Shown: positions 1 through 9,600 of the stretch, one piece after another | Layout: each line of letters starts with the position of its first letter | How positions within the stretch are numbered: the stretch's first letter is position 1 | NCBI RefSeq assembly: GCF_001654615.1 | Contig: NZ_LWUD01000002.1 | Coordinates: 1 to 64,000, forward strand | Length of the DNA: 64,000 nt | Source of the DNA: Ligilactobacillus aviarius | GTDB lineage: Bacteria > Bacillota > Bacilli > Lactobacillales > Lactobacillaceae | Direction of reading: 5' to 3' | Translations under genes and position numbers: made by a program | The notes under the pieces: generated by a model | What the model was told of the DNA's origin: nothing | Database searches by the model: none | What the model saw: the letters and a program-made list of their open reading frames with translations, nothing else

Positions 1-254
1 GCCGCTACTTCAGCCATTGAATCCTCGTGAGTTTGGTAATAGTTTATCACACTTAATTTGAAATCAGCAGTAAAATTCCGTTTATGCCGCCGTGGTTTGA
101 GAGCATCAGGACCATTTAACCGGTATCTTTGAACCCATCTAGATATTTGACTTTCTCCAATATGATATTTCTCACTTAAATCATTGATACTCTGTGCAGT
201 TGAAAGATATTCATGAACAATCTGCGCCTTTAATTCAGGTTTATATTTAACCAT
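1..254 (-). CDS. IS3-family (IS150-type) transposase OrfA, partial
   Basis: This reading frame starts with ATG at 254 (minus strand) and runs off the left window edge, giving about 84 residues. It begins MVKYKPELKAQIVHEYL and contains a helix-turn-helix region (INDLSEKYHIGESQISRW), followed by a second HTH-like stretch starting FTADFKLSVINYY. That arrangement is typical of OrfA of IS3-family elements of the IS150 group, which binds the element ends and is joined to the OrfB DDE catalytic domain by frameshifting. OrfB would lie outside the window, so I cannot tell whether the element is intact. Confidence 0.8.
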   Translation of the reverse strand, partial: MVKYKPELKAQIVHEYLSTAQSINDLSEKYHIGESQISRWVQRYRLNGPDALKPRRHKRNFTADFKLSVINYYQTHEDSMAEVA

Positions 255-259
255 ACAAA

Positions 260-307
260 AAGTGCCTCACAATCATTAGTTTTTTGTCTAACAATTGTAG
301 GGCACTT
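260..307. repeat. Imperfect inverted repeat inside the IS end
   Basis: The arms AAGTGCCTCACAAT (260-273) and ATTGTAGGGCACTT (294-307) pair over 14 bp except for two central mismatches. The structure lies between the IS terminus and the orfA start. Known IS elements often carry fold-back structures here that limit read-through transcription into the transposase; that role is an inference in this case. Confidence 0.5.
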
Positions 308-501
308 CATTTTATCGGTTCGTTTTTTTATTTTAACTTGTACCCACCTTGATTATAATTATGCCTTATTGAGATATAAGTAAAAAGAGATTAAAAAAGT
401 TTAAATATCGTGCTGGATTTCATGTTCTTATTTAAATAGCTGCTACAATTATTACATATAAGTATTGAGCAGTTTTAATGAGTTAAAGGAGAGGAATACA
501 A

Positions 502-666
502 ATGAAAAATAAAAGTTATTTCGGTGATCGTTACAACCGAGTAAAACTATATAAAAAAGGTAAGTTTTGGGTCGCTTCGTCCTTAACATTCTTATCATTA
601 GGAATTGGAATGGGGGGTAGTAGCAGGCATTGCTCACGCACAAGAAGTGCCTCAAACTTCAATTGA
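502..666 (+). pseudogene. Detached N-terminus (KxYKxGKxW signal peptide) of the giant adhesin
   Basis: ATG at 502 follows a good ribosome binding site (AAAGGAGAGG, 485-494). The frame reads MKNKSYFGDRYNRVKLYKKG then KFWVASSLTFLSLGIGMG and goes on in a wrong frame to TGA at 664. VKLYKKGKFWV matches the KxYKxGKxW signal-peptide motif of large Gram-positive surface proteins. The adhesin frame lies one base away: removing one G from the G6 run at 612-617 would give GIGMGVVAGIAHAQE and fuse this piece to the frame beginning at 605. The fragment is therefore the true start of the adhesin, separated by a single-base insertion. The insertion could be a phase-off state, a fixed mutation or a sequencing error. 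Confidence 0.8.
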
Positions 667-3600
667 ATCAGCCCAAATTTCTAGTCAACGGCTTGTTAGC
701 GAAAGCAGCAAGACGTCTATTCAAACACAATCAAGTTCGCAATTAGAAAAAGTAAAAGTCCAATCAGAAACTGAAAAATCAGCGCCAACGGTGGTTTCAT
801 CATCAGTTAAGCCTAATAGTAGTCTCCAACAAAGTTCAAGTTTAGTTTCTGCTGCAAGTTCGACAGTTGCCTCTTCACAAAGTCTGAAGAGTTCAAGTAG
901 TCGTATGCCAAGTTCGACAGCTGCTTCTTCACAAAGTTTGAAGAGTTCAAGTAGTTGTGTGCCGAGTTCAGCGGTTTCATCTTCAAAGACCTCGATTTCC
1001 TTAAGTTCAAAGGAAAGTAGCCAAGGCGAAAACTCAAAGTCATCAAGCAGGGTTCCAAGTTCGCTTTCATCTGAGGTCTCACGATTATCAATCAAGCAAA
1101 GTTCAGTGACTAGTTCCACGTCTTCAACAATCCCGCTTGTTGATGGCGAAAAGGGAACATTATCGAATGATCCGGAATTCCCGTCCTCAGTCAAAACGAC
1201 CATTAATGATGGCCAACGGTTGAGTGAGGTCAATCCGGTAATAAAGAACCATGATAAAAATGAAAATGCAACCTTTGCGGCTACCAATAAGCTGTATGAT
1301 ATTAGTTCAACATATGTGGGCGATGTCACTTTATCACCAGAAGACGCTCAAAATATCGATATGGATGATTTGGATGCTCAATGGTATATCAAATATGAAA
1401 ATAATGATGGGCAACCGATCAACGATGTTATTACGGCTGATGATCGGTGGGATAATGGTGAAATTTACTATTCATATGAAAACGGATCAAAGGTTCGAAC
1501 AGATACCGAATCAGGGGTAAATTACCTTTCAAAGAACGGTTATTCCCTTGATCAAGTTGAAATTAACTATTTTATTAATCCCTGGAACCAAAGTGTAACG
1601 GTAACGCTTTATTTTGACCATAGTCGGTCAGCGGGGAAACCAGTTGACGTTGTTTATCAAACGGCTGATGGTAAAATTTTAGGAACTGGAACTGCAAGTT
1701 ATGAAAGTTCATCAGGAACGGCTGAAACTACGCCATACGTTGGTGATACTTACACAACAACTGCCAAAACATTTACGGGGTATCAATTAACGAATACACC
1801 ATCAAACGCTAACGGGACGGTTACAGATTCAACGCAAACGGTAACGTATACGTATGCTCCGGTTCAAGAGAAGGTAAACGTTCAAATTATCGATGATACA
1901 ACTCATCAAACGATTAAGACGGTTACAGTCAATGGAAGTTTTGGACAAACAGTATCAGAAACAACGAATGACATTTTACAAAAGAATTTGACCAATGCAG
2001 CTAATTACAATGTTGTCAGCAGCACTTGGCCTAGTTCGTTGACTTTTAATACTTCAAATAATGGAGCAACTTATACGATTCATGTAAGTCATAAGACGAA
2101 GTCGGCAACGGTTACTGCTAACGTTACCCAAACGATTCATTATGTATATAGCGGCTCTTCAAAGCAAGCGCAACCGGACCATACTGCTCAGATTACATTC
2201 CAAGCAACGGAAACGGTTGATGAGGTTACTGGACAAATTATTTCGCAAACTCCATGGAAGAATGTATCTGGAACAGATGAATTTCCATCGATTCAATCAC
2301 CGGAAATCGTCGGCTATACTCCAAGTTATACGTCATCACAGGCGATTACAGGAGTAACCGCTAATACGCCGAATAACGTCCAAACGATTACGTATACACC
2401 TAACAACTATGTAATGACGATTACATTCTATGATATGGATGCTAAACGGATCATTCAGCAAAAGGTCCTTGAAGGGGCTTATGGAACGACGGCTAACTTT
2501 GACTACCAATCAGTAATCAATCAACTTGAAAGTCAAGGTTATAAAGTTGCGCGGAACAACATTCCTTCAAAGGGATTAGTATTCAATAACACTGGAAAGC
2601 AAAACTACGAAGTTGACTTTACCCACACTTCAACGGTTTTACCAAGTGATGCAAAGGGATTAACCAAGGTTATTGAAAGAACGATTCATTATGTCTATGC
2701 TGATGGGACAACCGCGCATGCCGATGACGTTCAAACGGTTACGTATACCCGAACAGCGACAGAAGATAATGTTACCCATGAAATTACTTACGGTACATGG
2801 ACGGCAGCAAACAATAACTCAACTTTTACGGAAGTTAAGTCGCCAACGATCAATGGATATACTCCAAGTATTGCAACCGTTGCGGCTGAAAATGTCAGCA
2901 GTAATGCAAATAATTCCGTTGTTACGGTCGTTTACACTCCAAATAATGGGGGAACTCAAACACCGCAAAGTGACACGAAAACAACGGTTACCCAAACCAT
3001 CTATTTTTTAAAGAATGATGGTACGCAGTTGCTTCAACCAAAAGTAACAACAATTACATTTACGCGGACGAAGAATGCGGACGGAACATATACTGCTTGG
3101 ACGGCGGAGGGCAGTGATGATTTTCCGGCATATACTGCTCCAACGATTAGCGGTTATGAACCAAATATTAAAGCAACTCAGGCAGTAAACAACGTTCAAG
3201 CAACTGACGCAAATAACGTTCAAACGATTATTTATTCACCAATTGAAGCCGATGCGGAAATTGTATTTTATGACCAAACAACAGGGAAAAATATTAACGT
3301 TGTCAACTTGAACGGTGATTATGGAACGTCATCAAGTTACTCGCCAACGACTGAAATCAGTACGCTTGAATCAATGGGTTATAAGTTAGTATCAAATGAT
3401 TTTCCTAAAAACGGAATTTCATTTGAAGAAACTGGCAGTCAGCAGTACACCCTTGTATTTGCACATACGATCGTTCCAGTGACTCAAACATCAACGGTAA
3501 CCCAAACAATTAAGTATCAATATTCAAATGGAACTCAAGCTGCCGCTCCAGTAACGCGTTCATTAACGTTTACGCGGACGGGGACATTGGATAAGGTAAC

Positions 3601-6600
3601 CAACCAAGCAACTTATGGCGATTGGAAACCGCAAACAACGAATACTTTCGGTGCGGTTAAGTCACCCGTAATTTATGGCTATTCGACTTCTCATCCGGAA
3701 AGTACGGCGGTAACGGTTGATGGTTCAAGCCCAGATAATGTTCAGGTTATTACCTATATTCCAAATACGGAAACGGCAACGATTACCTTTACTGACCAAA
3801 CAACTGGTCAAACAATCAATACGGTAACGGTTCAAGGTGATTATGGAACGTCATCAAGTTACTCACCTGATGCTGAAATCTCCGCTTTGGAAAGCCGGGG
3901 ATATGAATTAGTAAGCAATAACTTTAAGCCAATTTCATTTGATAAAGATAGCACAAGTCCGCTTGTTAATTATCAAGTTGTTTTAAAGGAACAAATTGTT
4001 AATTCAACTGAAACAAAGACAATTACCCAAACGATTCACTATGTTGATCAAACGGGAAAGCCACTTGCTGCTGATCATACGGCAACGATTACCTTTACGC
4101 GTCCAGTTACAACGAATAAGGTGACAAGTGCAACTACCTATGGAGAATGGACTCCAAGTAGTTCAGACTTTCCGGCAGTTGTTTCGCCAACGATTACGGG
4201 TTATACCCCTGATAAGGCTGAAAGTACGGCAGTAACGGTTAGTGCACCGACGGCAACAACTACGCCGCAGAATAATGTTCAAACGATTACGTATACGCCG
4301 AAACAAGAAACAATTAAGATCGAATACATTGATGCGTTTGATCCAAGTGATCCGACGACACCAAATTACAATTCGACGAATGTTTTAAGTACGACGACCT
4401 TGACGGGAGCATATGGAAGTGAAGCTACTTATTCACCAACAAGTACAATTACTGATTATCACAATCAGGGATACGAGCCAGTTGGTTTCCATCCATCTCT
4501 TCCGGCAAAAGGATTATGGTTTAACGTCGATGGCACACAAGTCTTTAAGTTTTATTTGATCCATCAAACAAAACAAGTTGCGCAAACAGCCCATGTAACA
4601 TATACGGTTCACTACGAATTAGGACAAGCACCAGCTGATGGTTCAAAGATCAATTTACCGGCTGATAATGTGCAAAACTTTACCTTTACTCGTGATAACA
4701 CGGTTGATGAAGTTACTGGAAAAGTTTTATCAAATGGTAAATGGAATGTGGCTTCACAACAAACAAAAGCTGTTACATCACCAACGATCACAGGTTATAC
4801 GGCCGACCCAACAGTTGTGGCAAGCCAGACGATTACACCGAATGCCGATGGAACGGATGCTTCAATTACGAAGAATGTAATTTATACACCAAACCAGGAA
4901 AGTGCAAAGATCGAATATTATGATCAAACTACTGGAAAGGTATTAAGTACGGATACAGTTACAGGGGCATTTGGAACAAAGTCAAGTTATAACCCAGCGG
5001 AAAATATTCAGAAATATATTAGCGAAGGTTATCAGGTTGTGTCTGATGGTTTCCCAGCAGGCGGAATTGATTTTAATAATGCCGGGAATGTTCCAACTTA
5101 CCGCATTACATTCAAACATCAGATTACAACAGATACAGTTACAAATAATCCTGATAAGATTAGCGGTTTAAGTTTAACAGGAACCCAAACAATTAATTAT
5201 GTTTATGGAACAAATACTGGTAAACAAGGTCAGCAGGCAGCACCGACCAAGACAACGAAGATCACTTTTACACGGACGGCAACTTATGACCATGTAACAA
5301 AGCAGGTTACTTACGGAGCATGGACATCACAGGTAACGGGTTATCCAGCAGTTGTTTCACCAACGATTAGTGGGTACACCCCAAGTGCGGCTTCATCAAC
5401 GGCAGTTACGGAAAAGCCAACAGCTAATGCAACTGCAAGCGACATTAGTAATACTCAAACGATTACGTATAATGCTAACCAAGAAAAGGTAATTGTTAAT
5501 TATATTGATGAAACGACTGGGAAGACACTTAACTCGGTCTCGTTAACGGGGACTTTTGGATCAACAGATAAATATGATCCAAGTACACTTATTAAACAAT
5601 ACGAATCAAAAGGTTATGTATTGGTTAATAATGAGGTTCCAACAAACGGTATTCAATTTAATCAAGATGGTAAACAATTAACATTTGATGTAACGTTCAA
5701 GCACGGGACGACAACTTATGGACCCGCTTCAACGAATTTGCCTCAGGGAGTAAAGATTTCAACGTCAACTACCCGGGTAATTAACTACGTCTATGGAACG
5801 AATCAAAATGGACAAATTGTTGCCGGAACGCAAACCGCAGCTCCATCAAATACGGAAACGGCGAAGTATGAGCGGACAGTAACGGTGGATAATGTTACAG
5901 GGACGCAAACGGCATCAGCCTGGAAGCTTGTAAGCGGCAGCGCAACGTTCCCTGAAGTTAAATCACCATCAATCACAGGATATACAGCTAATGTTGTTGA
6001 AGAACCTTCAATGAGTGCTTCTCCTGATGGTCAAACCCATACAGAAACGGTGGTTTATACACCAAACCAGGAAAAGGCAATAATCACGTATATTGATGAT
6101 ACGACGGGTAAGACCTTAAAGACGGATACGATTACTGGGAATTTTAATTCGGATTCAAATTACGATCCGCAAACTGTAATCAATCAATATGAAAAACAAG
6201 GGTATCAACTTGTTAGTGATAATTGGCCAACAAATGGGGCAGTCTTTAATAAAGATGGTGTTGTTCAGAATTACCAAGTTCATTTGAAAGAAGCAACCCA
6301 AGATTTCGATCCATCGAATAATCCGGATGATCTTGATTTAAAGCATACGGTAACCCAAACGATTCACTATGTATTTAGTGATGGTAAACAGGCGGCACCG
6401 GATGCAACGGCTTCAATCACGTTCAACCGGACAGCGATTAGAGACGAAGTAACTGGCAAAATCACGTATTCGGCATGGCAAGCAGTTGGAAATGACGACT
6501 TTCCTGCTGTGAAGTCGCCGGTCATTACGGGTTATACCCCAAGTGCAGTTTCATCAACTGCAATTAATAATGTTACTGGTGATGCGGCTGATAATGTCCA

Positions 6601-9600
6601 AACGATTACTTATACTCCAAATAAGGAAACCGCAACGATCAAGTATGTTGACCAGACCACGGGGAAGACACTCCAAACGGTGAGTGTAAATGGTGTTTAT
6701 AACGGAACAACAAGTTATAATGCAAACTCAGTTATTCAAAACTATGAAAAACAGGGATATGTGCTTGTAAATAATGGGGTGCCCGCAAATGGCATTACCT
6801 TTAACAAAGATGGAGTAACACCAACCTATACGGTAACGTTGAAACATGGAACAACGACATATACTTCAACAAATAATCCGGCAGGTTTGGATTTGAGTAA
6901 TACGGTGACACACACGATCCACTACGTATACAGTACTGGTGGTCAAGCTCAGCCAGATAATACGCAAAAATTGACATTTACGCGGACAGCAACCAAAGAT
7001 AATGTAACGGGAACGATCACATATAGTAATTGGGGACCTGCAACTGGGACCTTTAATTCAGTAACAACACCTGCAATTACGGGTTATACTCCGAGCGCAA
7101 CATCATCAACGGCAATCACGGGAGTAGTAGCATCAAGTGCTGATAGTTCACAGACGATTACGTATACTCCAGACCAAGAAAGTGCAACGGTAACATTTAT
7201 TGACCAAACAACGGATAAGACGATCAAGAATGTAACCTTAACGGGGGCATTTAACTCAACATCGAATTATTCACCGGCAAGTGAAATTGCTGCATTAGAA
7301 AAGGCGGGGTATCAGTTAGTAAGCAATAATTATCCGACAACGGGTGTTAAATTTGATGAAGCCGGACAAGCGCAACACTTTACGATTACGTTAAAGCACA
7401 CATATACAACGGAAACGCCAACATCAAATCCGGATGGACTTAATCTTTCGCATAATGTTGTGGAAACAATCAACTATGTTTATGCTGATGGGAAGCAGGC
7501 TGCGCCAACGAAGACAGTTACAGTAACATTTACGCGAACTGCAACAAAGGATAATGTAACTGGCAAGATCATTGGATATTCAGCATGGCAAACTACTGGT
7601 AATGATAGTTTCCCAGCGGTTGTTTCACCACAGATCACCGGTTACACTCCAGATAAGTCGAGTGTTGCTGCAGTTTATCATTTGACCGGTCAATCGCCAA
7701 ATGTAACGACAACGGTAACGTATACTGCTGACCAAGAAAAAGCAGTCGTGCAATACATTGACGATACAACTGGTAAGGTGATTGCAACGGATAATTTATC
7801 GGGAGCATACGGAACCGATTCTTCATACCAACCTGAAAATGAAATTAAGAAGTATGAACAAGCCGGTTATCAATTTGTAAGCAGTGACTATCCACAAGAT
7901 GGAAACGTCTTTGATCAAAATGGCAAGGTCCAAACGTATCAAATTCATTTGAAGGAAACAACGACAACGTTTACTCCAAATAATAATCCGCAAAGTTTAG
8001 ATTTAACGGATACTGTAATTCAAACGATCAAGTATCAATTTACTGATGGGAAGCAGGCAGCTTCTACCAAGAAAGCGTCGATTACGTTTACGCGGGATGC
8101 AATCAAAAACAATGTAACGGGAGCAATTACTTATACACCGTGGACACCGGCAATTAGTAACTTCCCTCAAGTTACATCACCGGAAATTACAGGCTATACT
8201 CCTAGTCAAAAACAAAGTTCAGCAGTCGCAGTTCAACCTGGCGATAAGGATAATGTTCAGGTGATTACTTATGCGCCAAACCAAGAAAAGGCGACAGTAA
8301 CGTTTATTGACCAAACAACTGGCAAAACTTTACAAGTTGTTGATTTAAGTGGTGCATATGGAACAGTTTCAAGTTATCAACCAACCGCAACGATTCAAAA
8401 ATACGAAGCTGAAGGATATGTTCTTGTGAAGAATGGATATCCACAAGGTGGTGCAAGCTTCAGTGAAGACGGAACGGTTAATAATTACAATATTTACTTG
8501 AAACATCAAGATGATCAAAACCCAGCTGGCTTAGACCTCGATCAAACGGTAACGGAAACGATCAACTATGTTTACGCTAATGGTAAACAAGCGGCAGCAA
8601 GCAAAGTATTAACGTTACACTTCCACCGTGATGCTCAAAAGGATGCCGTAACGGGTGCAGTTACCTATACTCCGTGGCAAGCGGTCGATGGAACTTCGTT
8701 TGATGCAGTTAAGAGTCCGGTGATTACGGGATACACTGCAAACAAACCGGTTGTTCAAGCAGTTGATGGTGTTTCAGATACAACTCCTGATCGGACGGTT
8801 ACGGTAACGTATACGCCAAATCAAGAACAAGCAACGGTAACGTTTGTTGATGATACGGCAAATAAGGTGATTTCAAAGGTTAACCTTAATGGTGCATTTG
8901 GAACAACTTCAGCATATAGTCCGGAAGCTACAATCAAGCAATTAGAAGCCAAGGGCTATGAAGTTGTAAGTAATGATTTCCCAGCAAGCGGAATTGATTT
9001 TGACCAAGCTGGAAAAGTCCAAAGTTTCACAATTCACATGAAACACAAGACGACCATTGACACTGTTGATCACAATCCGGATAACGTTGCAGGATTGACC
9101 CATGAAGTAACGCGGACAATTAATTATCGTTATCAAAACGGTCAAACTGCCGCTAATTCAGTTGTTCAAAGCGTAACATTTACGCGGACGGCAACTAAGG
9201 ATCAAGTCACTGGACAAATTACTTATAGTCCATGGGCAAGAAGCCGGGATGTTGTATTTGCAGCTGTTCAATCACCGGAAATTGCAGGATATACTCCGAG
9301 CGAAAAGGTAGTTCCAGCGGTTGCAACGGTGAATGCTGATACCCAAAACATGGTTGAAAATGTTATTTATATTCCGAATGAAGAACAAGCAACGGTGAGC
9401 TTCATTGACGATACAACAGGAAAGGTGTTATCGACGACAACATTAAGTGGCGCATATGACACAGATTCTGATTATCAACCAGATCAAACGATCAAGCGTT
9501 ATGAAAGCAAAGGATACGAACTTGTAAGTAACGATTATCCACAAAACGGGAATATCTTTAACCAAGCTGGAAAAGTTCAACACTTTGAAATTCATTTGAA

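Larger units (their letters stand above)
1..309 (-). mobile_element. IS3/IS150-like insertion sequence, one end
   Basis: The element holds the orfA gene above and probably ends at 309, where the minus strand reads TGAAGTGCCCTACAATTG, a TG-starting terminus as is usual for IS150-type ends. The exact boundary is inferred, because the other end and any target duplication are outside the window. It sits about 190 bp upstream of the giant adhesin and is oriented away from it. Confidence 0.6.
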
